The notes: a model not told the origin generated them from the letters alone. Positions 33,932 through 45,845 are shown, numbered from the stretch's first letter. The stretch is DNA of 64,000 nt from Euclidia mi (GCA_944739405.2 OX123185.2:10103840-10167839); one strand, 5' to 3'. A program made the numbers and translations.

Positions 33932-34160
33932 TCTCACGCCTGTATCCCCGAAGGGGTAGGCAGAGGTGTAATATTACTCCCACATTTCGCCATATGAATT
34001 TTTAGGTCCCACGTAATAGGGGGCGAGCCTATTGCCTGATTAGAATTGATTTTATTTTCTTTTTATTTATAGACTCACGCCTGTATCCCCGAAGGGGTAG
34101 ACAGAAGTGTAATATTACACCCACAGTTCGCCATGAACTTTTAGGTCTATTGCCTGATTA
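33932..34160 (-). repeat. Two tandem SINE 3'-tail fragments
   Basis: 33932-34039 and 34071-34160 both carry, on the plus strand, 'cacgcctgtatccccgaagg', 'gtaatattac' and 'tattgcctgattagaattga'. They are inverted copies of the tail seen in plus orientation at 57700-57805 and 63827-63880. The shared end 'gcctgattagaattga' shows that the pair arose by local duplication. Confidence 0.6.
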
Positions 34161-34702
34161 GAATTGAGTTGTATAATAATGATGTATTTAATGTAATACT
34201 GTAATATTTAACCGGAATTTGCTTAGAAATACTTGCAGACGATTTTCATCCATTTGCCAGAACTTTAATAAGTATTGTTGCTAGCCCACCGATGCACCGA
34301 TGAGCCATTTTCCTTTTTTGGCACCGCCAATGTCAGCCACAATCAATGGCCCGCAACTAACATTGACTGACTTTGTTAGTCGTGTATACATCACATGTAT
34401 TGTATTCAACAACTATTTATCAAACAATATTGCGCTTTATAGCATGATGGTGCTCATACAGATGTGCAATGAATATGTTCGATTTTATTGCCAATTAAAA
34501 GAGTTTTCAAAGTTTAATGAGTACTTTCTCTGCTCATCTGTTACCGTCTTTTGATACACGGTTTCAAATAGGGATACGTTTATTTATACTTCTAAGTTTA
34601 CTGGCCTTCCCCGAAGAGCTAGGGTGGCTCAAGTGGCAAGAGTGATTTCCACCTGTAAGCAAAATACACGCAAAAACACGGCCTTGCGGAAACAGCCCTA
34701 AT
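34161..34702. other. No gene recognised
   Basis: One plus open frame of 84 codons (34300-34554) without a known domain. Confidence 0.35.
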
Positions 34703-34903
34703 ATGATAAAGCTGAAGAGCTTTTTTATTTCTTCAACGCGCCAATCTCAGAAACTACTGATCCGTTTGAATAATTATTTCTGTGCCGTATAGCCCATTTA
34801 TCGATGAAGGCTATAGGTTAGAATTTTAACATCACGCTGTGAGCTACGGGTGTTAGGCAGTAGCCCTAAATAACGCAAGTGTAACCGCGAGCTCATCTGG
34901 TAC
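34703..34903 (+). mobile_element. Helitron-like repeat
   Basis: Same order of motifs as 3395-3596 ('aaagctgaagag', 'ctcagaaactactgatccg', 'gtatagcccatttatcgatg', 'aaccgcgagctcatct'). The terminal CTAG is degraded to CTGG. Confidence 0.5.
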
Positions 34904-35431
34904 GTCATAAGGAAAATCCGACAAGTCACTTTACAGATACTCTTTTAAATATTTATTATTTAAAACCAAACAAAATCTTGGTAATTAAAAAGGACAATGT
35001 AGAACAGCTATTTAAGTTAAACGTTAATTTATTCATAATTAAATGAATCCCCCTCATTTTACTCTCATTTTCGTTTATTATTATGCCATTCATTGAACAA
35101 CCCTTACTACATGCGCGCTAATTGAACAAATATCGAAAAATCAGTTGCTTTAATTACTGCTCGGTGTTAATTACTTTAAGCACTTAATTTTTATGATGAT
35201 ATATTTAAATTGAGCTTTAATGATACGCATGAAAGTATATAATTTTATCTGGGCAAAATATTTTAATTTCAAGCACTCAAGGTAAACGTTACGTTGATTT
35301 ACGATTCTTAAAATGAATTGTTACCTTTTTGTTTGCATTTAATTTTTAACCTCAATAACATTTATCTATACATATTATATGAGACGAAGTCCAATAGCAC
35401 GATATGTGGCCTTGCCTTACATTTATTTCTT
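34904..35431. other. No gene seen
   Basis: AT-rich. A short plus open frame (35318-35521) runs into the following repeat and is not recognised. Confidence 0.35.
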
Positions 35432-35638
35432 ACTAGTCGATGCCAGCGGCTTCACAAGCATATATTTTTGAATTTCCCGTTTTGCCCGATCCCGTGGGAA
35501 TTTCGGCAAATCCCGTCTTAGTGCACCCCTACGGTCCCCAAGGAACATAGATGCTAAATTTCAGCTTCTTGCGCTGAGTAGTTTCGGCTGTAGCTTGTCT
35601 GTCAGTCAGTCAGTAACGCAAGGATTTTATATATTAAG
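35432..35638 (-). mobile_element. Helitron-like repeat, second family
   Basis: The minus strand starts 'cttaatatataaaatccttg' and 'cgttactgactgactgacag', contains 'gaccgtaggggtgcactaag' and ends CTAG (complement of 35433-35436). A close relative in the same orientation lies at 45846-46053. Confidence 0.5.
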
Positions 35639-35644
35639 ATTGTA

Positions 35645-35806
35645 GCGGAGGACTTTACAAACATGCAATCAACTAACACAATAAACTCTCAGAATGGAAG
35701 CAACAAGCCATGGATCACACAAAGTGTTGTCTCGTGAGTCGTGTGGGAGACGAACCAACAACACTCAACGCAGTGTCAAGTGGCGAGGTGACTGCTTAAA
35801 CCATCA
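35645..35806 (-). mobile_element. tRNA-derived SINE, minus strand
   Basis: The minus strand reads 'tggtttaagcagtcacctcg', 'gacactgcgttgagtgttgt' and the B-box-like 'ggttcgtctcccacacga', then 'gcatgtttgtaaagtcctcc'. Family of 11509-11712. Confidence 0.6.
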
Positions 35807-36005
35807 TCATCCTCTTAGCGTTATCCCAGTTTCAACCTGGGGTCCGCTTACTAGTCTAACCGGATTTGGCTGAATATTAACTTTTCTACAAAGAGACTGC
35901 CTATCTGACCTCAGCAACCCGAAGAGTTAGCGATATTCCATGGTTTAGACTAGTGTCAACTCCGAAGCACGGGACAAGCGATAGTTGACCACTTAAACCA
36001 CTAAT
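35807..36005 (-). repeat. SINE body, minus strand
   Basis: The minus strand matches the body seen at 41060-41290 ('gcccgtgcttcggagttgac', 'ggaatatcgctaactcttcg', 'ggtcagataggcagtctctt' and 'gtttcaactgggat' in complement). The tRNA head is missing. Confidence 0.5.
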
Positions 36006-36560
36006 GATAATGATAAAAAATTTTAAGCAATATACTGTATTAATTTATGTGAGACAAGTATTAATCTATCGTTATCAAGATAATTCACATCTAATGACAG
36101 ATTACAGATTAATTAAGATACAATAATATATATTTATGAGTAGGCATTTATGGGACTCACTTTAAACATGAAGTAGGTAACTTTGGTACGTAACATCAAA
36201 AATAAAATTATTTTATTAAAGTCATAGATAGATCGTAAACAATACCAGTTGCCGTGAATAGTGAACATTGTGGATGTATATATGGAATATCGCCTTCAAA
36301 GACCAAGAACATATTCCATACCATTAAATCATATGAATAGCGACTCTACTATAATAGTAAGCTTTGTTAAGGTCGCAGCAGTTACTTGCTTAAACTTTAA
36401 AATACGGCAAAGTTAAGTAATACTAGCATAGGTCGCCACTTGGACCTGCGTGTGGAATTTACTTCCTAGCACTACATGCTTCGGAGGGCATGAAAAGCTC
36501 TCGGTCGCAGTTCTTGTCTCAGGATAAATCATTAAGCTATAGTTATAACAACACGCAATA
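36006..36560. other. No gene seen
   Basis: AT-rich. The stretch at about 36440-36530 ('actacatgcttcggagggca') may be a further SINE-body fragment. Confidence 0.35.
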
Positions 36561-36872
36561 AGCAGCGATAGCCTAGTGGAGAGACCGACAGACTGCTACG
36601 CAGAGGGTCCGGGTTTGAATCCACGGCACGCACCAATGACTTCTCCGAGTTATGTGTGTATTAAATTGTTAATTATCGCTTGCTAAACGGTGAAGGAAAA
36701 CAGCGTGTGGAAACCTGCATGTCTGAGAGTTCTCCATAATGTTCTCGAAAGATATGTGAAGTCTGCCAACACGCACAACGCCAGCGTGGTGGACTATGGC
36801 CTTACCCTTCTCATAGTGAAAAGAGGCCCGTGCCCAGCAGTGGAACAGTTTATATACAGGGCTGATGATAAC
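36561..36872 (+). mobile_element. tRNA-derived SINE, nearly complete
   Basis: Head: 'agcagcgatagcctagtgga' (A-box region) and 'gggtttgaatccacggcacg' (B-box region). Body: 'gtctgagagttctccataat', 'gtgaagtctgccaacacgca', 'ccagcgtggtggactatggc' and 'aggcccgtgcccagcagtgg', ending in 'gctgatgata'. This is the best reference copy of the family in the window. The 64-codon frame inside it (36690-36884) is incidental. Confidence 0.75.
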
Positions 36873-36929
36873 ATCACGCTTTGATTCACGGGTGCCCTAA
36901 ATAACGAGTGTAACCGCGGGCTCAGCTAG
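36873..36929 (+). mobile_element. Helitron-like 3' end
   Basis: 'catcacgctttgattcacgg' through 'aaccgcgggctcagctag' is the terminal 57 bp of the 3395-3596 family. It directly abuts the SINE tail, so the SINE probably inserted into a Helitron-like copy whose 5' part is gone or unrecognised. Confidence 0.5.
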
Positions 36930-37689
36930 TTGAAATAAAAAAAAAATCAAATGATAAAACAGAAGACTACTTGATTACATTTTTCCATTCACTGTCTTGA
37001 GAATTGCCTATTTTACATCCACTTAGAAATATACACTTTGCGATGCCCTATGAAAAATCGCGAAAGTTTAGCCTTTCTGAAGTAAATGCCAAAAAATAGA
37101 TTATTAAAAGGTTAAGGTTTCGAAATACGTCACCGTTTCTAGGGGTTGTGAGTGATTTGGGAGGGAGGATTTTCGAGAATTTTCACTTGCCGGAAATACT
37201 TGGTTTCCTCTGAAAAAAAAAGATTTCTCCAAATATCGGTGTGTATGGCACTGCCAAATTCCACATTCTTCACACTAGTTTAATAAACTATTTTCGGCTT
37301 AAGGGTTAAAAAAGAACCTAACATAACCTATTTAGTTACTTATTACAGTCGCACCTAAGCCTAGGTAAGTACTCGAAAGCAATGACGCACAAATTTGACA
37401 TTAGCTGTCAATACCATTCATACAAGATGGCGGTTGCGTATCGTTTCACGTTTTTCTCATAAAACCTAAATATCGCTTTTATTGGTTCCACTAGATTAAT
37501 AAACTGAGGTTGACGGAGCCCTGCGAAGCAGGGCTCCTATTTTCGAGCTAAGGGTCAAAAGAGAACCTAACACAACCTATTTAGTTACTTTCACATAAAA
37601 CCTAAAATTACGTTCCGTTTTGCATATTTGAATGAAGAATTTTTGGAAATTGTTTATAAATAATTAGACGCAACTCTGGCAGCCAAAAT
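36930..37689. other. No gene; diverged tandem duplication with a perfect hairpin
   Basis: Blocks 37293-37340 and 37544-37595 share 'aacctaacayaacctattta'. Between them 'ggagccctgcgaagcagggc' (37515-37537 in full) forms a 10-bp stem with a 3-base loop. No coding frame. Confidence 0.45.
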
Positions 37690-37765
37690 TCAAAGTCAAA
37701 GTCAAAATCATTTATTCATCTAGGTCACAAGGTGACGCTTATGAACGTCAAAGGAGAAAGACCAA
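37690..37765 (-). repeat. LINE 3' end, minus strand
   Basis: The minus strand ends in 'gatgaataaatgattttgac' followed by 'tttgactttgaattt', a simple-repeat LINE tail. Upstream is 'gacgttcataagcgtcacct'. The same end occurs at 56922-56985. Confidence 0.55.
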
Positions 37766-39256
37766 ATACGGCCTGTAGCGGCCAGAAAGTTGTGAATCGT
37801 TGAAATTAAACATATAATTTTTAAAAATTTTACATCGTTTTCGTTTCTTGATAGAGTATCGGTGAAAGAATTTAGTTTTTAAAGATTAATTATTTTGAAT
37901 AAGCTATGGTAATAGCGGATGAATGTCTTATGTTGCCAGCAATAAAAATAAAATGAAGTATGGTAGGCAGAAATTGTTTTAAGGAAATAATATTTTTATT
38001 ACTATATTAGAAAACAATATATTTTATTTACTTTATAAGTATATTTGTAAAAAGAATCAAGAAATATATAATTTATTATACATTCCATAATTATTAATCG
38101 GTAAAAATCGTTTTGTTTTTTAATCGATAGTAGAAATATTTTTTCAAACCATTTGCAACACTTTTTTTATCTGTTATGTCATTCGTGTTGCTACTGTGTA
38201 TCGTAAATATTTTGCTCTGATTTATTGGTGTTTTCGTACGGTTTTAATGTAATGTAATTGAATATAAATTCAATAATAATGATCAGTACCTTCTACCCAT
38301 GCTAAGAATATGCAGCGGTGTTTGTGATTGTGGTTAGCTTTTTTGGACGAGTATACATAGTACGAGGTTCTCTAGTACACAGGTGATTATTCATTATTAT
38401 TGGCCACTCTTTATGCAGTTTTTGTTCTTTAAGACGCAAAGACATACTTTTATTTACATCTAGGTATTATATTTATGTTAAAATTCAATTTTGAGGTATA
38501 TTTAGTTGCGGAATAATTTCCATTTCAAATATCTCGTATCTTATTTCCACCAAAAGTTATTTAAAAAGAAATTATACAGGTTAATAGAGTAGTCATTTAT
38601 CTTTAAAACACACATGGTGTTGTGTTTGGCCGTGCCAGGCCCATAATGTATGGCCAAATGGTACATCTCCTTTGAATGTACATTACTTAATTAACGTAAT
38701 TACTTTTAGGGGATTAGAACTAACTCCCTTAAGCCCCCTACACCACCAATACCCTCAAATTCGGGCGACGTGTTTCGAAACCCGACCGTATTAAAAAACT
38801 ATTTTAAAACTAAAGATAATTATTTAATTAAATTGTCGTACAATTTCGTGTAATAAATTCTATCAGAAATAGAAACACTGACGTCCGGACACAACTGTCT
38901 GGCCAGTTACTATCCCAGAAGCTGTCTAATCTAAACAAAGCACCACTTAGGTGTGTATCCATCCTAAGTTAGTTAGTTCCGTGTGACAGGATCGTATATC
39001 TCAATTTGATTTGATTTAAAGCCACCGCAGGCTGGATGCATTGAAATGCTTGTTGACGTTACACATCCATACCTATACATATATGTAAGTTATAAGTGGG
39101 ACATCATTGTTGTAATGTACTGTGGGTTTACTTAACTATATGTATGCTGCAAAAATTGAAACAAGGATTGAAACGATTATTATTTCAGACTGATATAAAA
39201 AAACACTCAATTTAGTGTATGGAAATTATTTAAGAGAAATTATAATAGTATGCAGG
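37766..39256. other. No gene seen
   Basis: About 1.5 kb of AT-rich DNA without recognised exon, SINE or LINE part. The region 38630-38800 is less AT-rich but has no long frame. Confidence 0.35.
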
Positions 39257-39366
39257 GCAAGCGATAATTAACAATTTAATAAGCATTTAACTTTGAAAAG
39301 TCATTGGTGCGTGCCGTGGATTCGAAGCATGGCAGTCCGTTGGTATCTCCACTAGGCTATCGCTGA
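39257..39366 (-). mobile_element. tRNA-derived SINE head, minus strand
   Basis: The minus strand reads 'cagcgatagcctagtggaga', 'gcttcgaatccacggcacgc' and 'ttaattatcgcttgccctgc'. Family of 36561-36872. A (GA)n run follows at 39409-39425. Confidence 0.55.
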
Positions 39367-39614
39367 CTCTGAACCTCACAATCGAGGTATTTTCTCAATA
39401 ACAGTGAAAGAGAGAGAGAGAGAGACATAGAGTAAACTGGCGTATTATCACAGTTTTCTCAGTACTGTTAAAATAGTAAATTCTTGAAACACAATCGAAG
39501 ATAAAGAGGACCATTAAAATATTGCATCGCATCCGTATAACTGTAATTTTAAACCAGGATATTTTGCAGAGAACAGCACTATAAGAGAAGGAAAACTTGA
39601 TACAAACCCTATAC

Positions 39615-39712
39615 CAACCCGTTTGGCCAGCGTGGTAAAGTAGGACAATTCCTCCTTTCAAAGGAGAGGTCTAGTCCAGCAGTGGACTGTTAAATGCTGA
39701 TGATGATGACCT
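39615..39712 (+). repeat. SINE 3' part
   Basis: 'ggccagcgtggtaaagtagg', 'gaggtctagtccagcagtgg' and 'aatgctgatgatgatgacc' match the 3' half of the SINE family at 36561-36872. The (GATGAT)n end is intact. Confidence 0.5.
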
Positions 39713-39720
39713 GTAATCTT

Positions 39721-39832
39721 AGCCGGCGATAGCCTAGTGGAGAATGGAGATACCAACAGACTGCCATGTAGAAGATAATATCGAGTTGGAATCCACGGCG
39801 CGTACCACTGACTTTTCGGAGTTATGTGCTTA
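39721..39832 (+). mobile_element. tRNA-derived SINE head, plus strand
   Basis: 'agccggcgatagcctagtgg' and 'ttggaatccacggcgcgtac', then 'ttttcggagttatgtgctta'. It stops where the opposite copy begins. Confidence 0.5.
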
Positions 39833-40148
39833 TCACATCACATCATCAGCCCTTTATACTGTCCCACTGCTGGGCACGGGCCTCTTCTCACTTATGAGAA
39901 GGGTAAGGCCATAGTCCACCATGCTGACCAAGTGCGGGTTGGCAGACTTCACATGTCTTTAGAGAACATCATGGAGAACTCTCAGACATGCAGGTTTCCT
40001 CACGATGTTTTCCTTCACTGATTAGCAAGCGATTATTAACAATTTAATACGCACTTAACTCCGAAAAGCCATTGGTGCGTTCCGTGGATTCAAACCCGAG
40101 ACCCTCTGCATAGCAGTCTGTCGGTCTCTCCACTCGGCTATCGCTGCT
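39833..40148 (-). mobile_element. tRNA-derived SINE, nearly complete, minus strand
   Basis: The minus strand runs from 'agcagcgatagccgagtgga' through 'ctcgggtttgaatccacgga' to 'gggctgatgatgtgatg'. Together with 39721-39832 it gives two heads pointing in opposite directions. The 65-codon frame at 39824-40021 is incidental. Confidence 0.65.
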
Positions 40149-40159
40149 TATTGCTAATA

Positions 40160-40440
40160 GAATTGGTTATTTTTATCGCTTGCCCGAGCCTCGAAGAGCA
40201 CGTTAAGCCGTTGGACCCAGCTGTCATAAAGATGTTTGATAGTCATTATAGGGAGTGAGTTCCTCTGAATAAATTTACACTAGTCTTCACCATGGAAAAT
40301 CGCTATTCCCTGCGGTTGAAGAGGTCAGGCAGGCAGTCGCTTTGTGAAAAAGCTAACAATCAGTTAAATACGGTTTGATTAGTAAGCGGACCTCGAGTTT
40401 CAACTGGGAAAACGCTAGAAGGATGTTAAACTGTAATTTC
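40160..40440 (+). repeat. SINE body without head
   Basis: 'tcgcttgcccgagcctcgaa', 'gagcacgttaagccgttgga', 'cagctgtcataaagatgttt' and 'agtttcaactgggaaaacgc' match the body of the element at 40951-41290. Together with 40616-40845 this is the first member of a diverged local duplication. Confidence 0.5.
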
Positions 40441-40615
40441 TGTGTTCTTCTTACTCCCAATATAGCCGCTAATCTGTCCCATTTTCCCTATAATGCTGTT
40501 GAGGTATGTCTTTATAAGAAATACACCTGCTTCATAGGATTTTAAGTGATTTGTTTCAATTATCTGCTCATTCAATGTTTCATTCGTTTTATTATATTCA
40601 CCAATAGATATGACT

Positions 40616-40845
40616 ACTTGAGCAGATAGTTAAATAAACTTTATTGTACAATTTACTTTCATACACTCCCACTTACTACTACCCTATTCGTAGAGATAAA
40701 GCGGAAATTTGATTGTTATTCGAAAGACAGCATTTTCATTTCGCAAAAAATCTTTACCATATCACGACATTCTTCTGTAACACGAACTCATCGCATAAAT
40801 GTAAATTATCTGAAATCCAATTTCCTCTAAGTTTTCACATTTTTA
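40616..40845. repeat. Local duplication, copy 1
   Basis: 'aataaactttattgtacaat', 'cattttcatttcgcaaaaaa', 'ccatatcacgacattcttct' and 'ctgaaatccaatttcctcta' recur in the same order at 41327-41562 with roughly 10-15 percent difference. Confidence 0.7.
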
Positions 40846-40950
40846 AACACACACACACATTCATATTAAGTTTCTCGCTGGCTGGCGCCACCGCAGGATT
40901 GATTATTTAGAAGATATTTACCTGCAATTTTAATGCACCTGTTATTTTAG

Positions 40951-41290
40951 GCGGTGATGGCTTAGTGGAGATTGGCGATACCAACAGACTGCAGACGTTA
41001 TCGGGTTGGAATCCACGGCGCACACCATTAACTTTTCGGAGTAATGTGCGTATTGAACAGGTAAATTATCGCTTTTCGGTGCCTCGGAGAGCACGTTAAG
41101 CCGTAGGGTCCGGCTGTCATGAAGATCTTTTATAGGGAGTCAGTACCTCTGAATAACATGGCACTAATCTAAGCCATGGAATATTTCTTGCTTAATATTC
41201 AGCCAGTTCTGGTTTGACTAGTTAGCAGACCCCAGATTGCAACTGGGATTACGCAATTAGAAAGATGACCTGTAATTTTTGTTAATACTG
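40951..41290 (+). mobile_element. tRNA-derived SINE with long body
   Basis: Head 'gcggtgatggcttagtggag' and 'gggttggaatccacggcgca'. Body 'gcctcggagagcacgttaag', 'ggctgtcatgaagatctttt' and 'agattgcaactgggattacg'. It shares its head with the 36561 family but has a different 3' body, so it is a second subfamily or a composite. Confidence 0.6.
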
Positions 41291-41326
41291 TTTGAATTAC
41301 AGGGAAAATGGGACAGATTGACTACC

Positions 41327-41562
41327 TTGAGCTAATAGTCAAAATAAACTTTATTGTACTATTTACTTAGATAAAACACACACATTCCCACTTGCCACTC
41401 CCAATTCGTAGAAAGAAAGCGAAAATTTGATTGTAATTTGAAAGACCGCATTTTCATTTCGCACAAAAATCTCTACCATATCATGACATTCTTCTGTAAC
41501 ACTAACGCTTCACATAAATGTAGATTATCTGAAATCCAATTTCCTCTAAATTTCCACATGCC
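41327..41562. repeat. Local duplication, copy 2
   Basis: Partner of 40616-40845. The 25 bases just left of each copy ('ccattttccctataat' at about 40478 and its reverse complement at about 41300) are inverted relative to each other. Confidence 0.65.
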
Positions 41563-44390
41563 GAGGAAGCAATGTTCATGGGAATACAATATCAATTTCC
41601 CCGAAACTAATAAGTAGTGCGTCTTCTAACGTCTTTTTTAAAATATTTCGGATCATCTTTCGTTTCGGTTGTCGCCGGCGATGTAAAATACGTGCCTCGT
41701 GGGAAATTTATTTGCGGGACAATCCTAAGCCCGTATAAGTTGCGTTTTGCCCCTCCTTGCGGCATTACAGTGATGTTGTACTATGCTTTTATCATGAGCT
41801 CTTCAATGGCCCAGTGGCTACTTTGATTTCCCTTGCGGCATTTTAGCTGTGTTGTTAATACCCGAGTACAGTATGGAAATGCCTCAACGTCTGCTCTATA
41901 GTACTTTTTTATTTTACTACGTAGTATAAGGATAACGAATTTATTGACGAGTTTTTTATACTTATTCAACGTTAAATGCATGATGACTTTAGTTTCTCTC
42001 ATGATGTTTTCACTAATAGGTACTTAAAATACATGATACATCCGTAGTCGATACGTAGATAAATATTTATTTTATTTCTGTTGTATTACTTCATACGTTA
42101 CATGTTAAACACGCTACATGTTTTTTATAAAAGAAACCGGCCAAACTTCGGATAGGCAAACACGCTAAAGTATTTTAACTATAATGATCAAACACATGAA
42201 ACAAACATAATTAAAACCGCTATTAATTTTGTACGAACCGGCAGTTTATTACAAAAGTTGTGTGAGTGCATTTATGCTTTCCCGAATAACTAAACTTAAT
42301 TAATACTTTAAATTACAGTACCTGCAAAATGCCGCACAGAAAGGTCGTAAAGAATTTTTACTCAGAATGCGAGGCCACGAATAGTTTTGCTAACAGAATC
42401 AATGAGTGGTGTCATACAAGGGTGTACGTTATTCAGGTTTTATTTCGGCTTGTAGGATTTTAGGCCTTTCTTTTGATAGTTCAGATACCTTTTGGTCAAA
42501 CAGAATACAGGTAATTTAATTTATTCTTGTCAAAGTTACGTTTTGTCTCATAATGATTTTTTCGGTATGATCGGACTCTGATAGTCCCGTTTACTCGCTT
42601 GGTTAAACATCGTGAATCTGTAAAGAAAATCTAAACTACCGCTGCCTAACAATATGCTGCTCACTTTTTATTTGTTTCGTGTCTATACAATTTCGTGTAA
42701 TACATGTATAAACATGTAAACTGTGATAAATATATTTATTAAGGGCAGATCAAAATGAATCACCAAGGCAATTACTGTAACGTTAAATGAATTTCTTTTT
42801 CGTTAAATTCGAAAAATATCTCTGCTTTGACAGAATTTAACAAGTGTCAAACGAGAACTGACATCTTGTCGACTGAAAATTGCTTATTAAATAAAATAGA
42901 TTCTTAGAAGTACTTACTGGCGGAAAACTAATCATCTTTTCATTATTTCGTACAAGAGAGAACATTTCATTTTCCTTTGTCTTATTTCACTCGATTTCTT
43001 GAAATATTTTTTCTTAAAATGTAATGTCTATGAATAAAATAGTTTTCTTTTCGCGTTTGATATATTTTTAGTACCATTATCAGTTTTGGTAATTTCTGCT
43101 TCACTCATAACAGTCATAACATAGAAACAATACCATAATATAAACTACACACTTCTCAAGCAAGAGAACACATTTAGGTTAATAGGATTGAACAAAATCA
43201 ACATTAGTGATATCGTCCATGCTTCGATTAAATAAAAAAGAATCATCATTATTATTTTGTGCAGTTTTATGTATTGAGCTTCTAAAGCGTTATCATATTT
43301 GCCATATTTCTACCAGAATACGTCGAAAGTTCTAAACTGTGAAAATTTGCGCGTGGCATGCGATAGCAAGAATTAAATTCTACTGCGATGTATTAAGCTC
43401 CATAATCAAACATAATATCTAGATTTCGAGTAATAGCCAACAAGTTCTGTCTTCGAAATAAAATTGTTATACAATACTTCTGACGGGGGATCTTAATACT
43501 TCTGACGGGGTATCTTAATTACGTACTTACTTATTTTAAGGTTGTAAATAGAGTTTCTTGTGACCACGGCATTGAAACATTTTGGCACAAAAAGATATGT
43601 ATACATAGGTTTAAGAGGAATATCTACAGAGGACCTATCTATCAATTATTTCTATGTAATATCGCGCAAGTTGCGAAAAAAATGTAATCTGCGAGGTATA
43701 ATAATATAAGTACTCCACATTCCGTCTAACTTGTGTCCTTTGCATTGTGTCCTCAATACGTGGCGTGGGAAATAACATACGTCGCTTGCCTGTGGGAATC
43801 CTACGAGGATATGCATTTGCGATGCAATTACTATTAGTGGGAGCTTGTACGCAAATGTTGCTAGGAATACGAAAAATGTACGTGGAATTTATCATTTCGC
43901 TGATTACTTTACTGCTAGCTTTTGTAACGAAAAATGCAAAGTTATTAAAAAGTGGATTATTACTCCACTGACAGCTTAACTTCAGAAGCAATTAGACAGA
44001 TTCCGATGTATCATATTATATGTATCATAGAGATCACTTGCTTAAGGATGAAGGAAATATATGAACATCATTCTGTATACAACATGTAACAAATTTAATG
44101 CACATCTTGCAAGTACTTTGTTCAGAATCAGTTACTGAAACCATTTCTGACATTTTTAATATAATTTTTTTTTAATCCTAAAATAATTAAAATTACGTAA
44201 ATTATAGTCACTCATTGCTTTGAAAAGGCGAAACATACGAAAATAAACCTTAAGTCAACGTAGAACGGCTTCTTTTAAAATGCATTTGTTTAGTGGTTCC
44301 ACGTACAGGAACGTACACATGAATACAACATAACAGTCGGTACAAGACAATAACACACAATTGACCACCAAAATATCTATCATCTTTCTT
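41563..44390. other. No gene recognised
   Basis: Several short frames of 69-118 codons (for example 41617-41826 plus and 43635-43991 minus) have no domain I recognise. The minus frame at 43635-43991 overlaps a plus frame on the other strand and looks like an old repeat. 'acttctgacggggtatctta' occurs twice in tandem near 43480-43517. Confidence 0.35.
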
Positions 44391-44530
44391 TCGCTTACGT
44401 ATTAACAGCGGGAAAGAGCGAGACGTAATGTGTCCTCACTTGTCACCGTCGCATCGGTCGCCCGCGCTGGTAGGTACAGCGCCGGCCGGGCGGCCATTGT
44501 TGCGCTTAGATAAATAAAATTAGTCATCTA
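44391..44530. other. GC-rich island of unknown nature
   Basis: About 100 bp with 'gtcgcccgcgctggtaggta' and 'cagcgccggccgggcggcca' stands out in AT-rich surroundings. It could be a promoter-proximal exon or a repeat fragment. No TATA box, frame or splice site decides between them. Confidence 0.25.
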
Positions 44531-44617
44531 CCTGGATTCTCTGTGAGTGTAGTGAAAAAAATGTTTAACAAGTTTACTTGTTTATTTACTAAATGTGTAT
44601 TATCAACATGATGGTGC

Positions 44618-44880
44618 CCCCGCGCGTTTTACGTAGCCTCCTAGGTCGCCTGACTTGACGCCCCTGGACTTTTGCTTTATGGGGACATACCTATTAAACC
44701 ACTAGTTGATTGTGTCGAGACAACAAGTGCCGGGGAGTTAAAATAAGATATCAGCTGCTTTTGAAACAGTGAAAAGAAACATTGTGTGTGTGAACTAAAG
44801 GAATATTTAAGCCGGGCGGTGGACACCTGATGTCAGCATTTTAAAAAGAGGACGCCGAACAAGTGACAATAAGCCTGTGA
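44618..44880 (+). pseudogene. DDE transposase relic (mariner/Tc-like C-terminal part)
   Basis: A plus-strand frame near 44647-44700 reads SPDLTPLDFCFMGTY, matching the catalytic SPDL.P.D.FLWG block of this transposase group. About 60 codons later comes degraded sequence compatible with 'AFETVKRN' and 'C-x-x-GGHF'-like ends. There are stops and frameshifts throughout. A tiny fossil. Confidence 0.5.
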
Positions 44881-45299
44881 GTCATTTGGTTATTCTTTTA
44901 TTGTAAAAAATATATGATTCACAACTTTAAACACGCCGTTCTTCTTTAATTCTCTCATTGATACCCTTTTACTTTAATTTCTAATGTATCAATATTGCTA
45001 ACTAGGTATGATTATTATGATTAAATTAAGATAGTCACAATAGCCACTAACGATGTTAAAAAATGATAGACCGTATCGTATTTCGCTGTCGTTTATTTAC
45101 CACAGCAAACGTTTCGTGTGATTGTGTGCGTGCGCAGGTTTGTAGTGACCACGCATTTTACTTATAATGAAGTTAATAATTTCGATCAAAAACAATGTTT
45201 AGGCTAATAAAAAAAATATTTCAATGCATGCATTATGATAATAATAAGCTTTTCTAATTGGGGTGTCTGAGGATGTGCGTTATTTCCGTTACACGTTGT
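44881..45299. other. No gene seen
   Basis: AT-rich, no recognised repeat. Confidence 0.35.
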
Positions 45300-45537
45300 A
45301 TAAACTGCACCTGCTCACCAAGATAGCCAAGTGCAGGTTGGCAGACCAACTTGACTTTCGAGAACATTATGGCGACCTCTCAGATATTCAAGACGTTTTC
45401 CTCCATCATTTAGAAAGCGATAATAAACAATTTAATCCACACATAACTTCAAAACTGCATAGGTGCACGTCATGGGTCTGAATCCGATACCCTCTGTGCA
45501 GCAATCCCTTGGTCTCTCCATTGGACTATCGCTGCCA
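45300..45537 (-). mobile_element. tRNA-derived SINE, 5' two thirds, minus strand
   Basis: The minus strand reads 'ggcagcgatagtccaatgga', 'ggattcagacccatgacgtg' and 'tgaatatctgagaggtcgcc', more diverged than the 36561 copy. Confidence 0.55.
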
Positions 45538-45845
45538 TTACATAACGCATACGCAAGACCTAAACTGCAGATCTTTAAAGCTGTAGCTCTTAAAGTCCCT
45601 ATTTAAAATGGTAATTGTATATGGGTAGAGCCAACTAGGAAGGTGATTATATTGCCGGAGATGCTTATATTGGCAAATGTGTGAGGAAAGGTCATGAATA
45701 GTTTAGTTGGTAGAATGGCGACACAGTTTGCCAACCTCTGCATAATGGTTGGCTACATCGTGATTTTTCTTTGTAATACAATATGTTCTGTTGGGCTATC
45801 GATGTTTTCATTTTACTGGTGGATATTCTTTAATATTTATAAAAA

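Noticed and set aside
43635..43991. 118-codon minus frame overlapping a 74-codon plus frame
   Set aside because: Two opposed frames over the same bases, no recognised family and no splice or promoter evidence.
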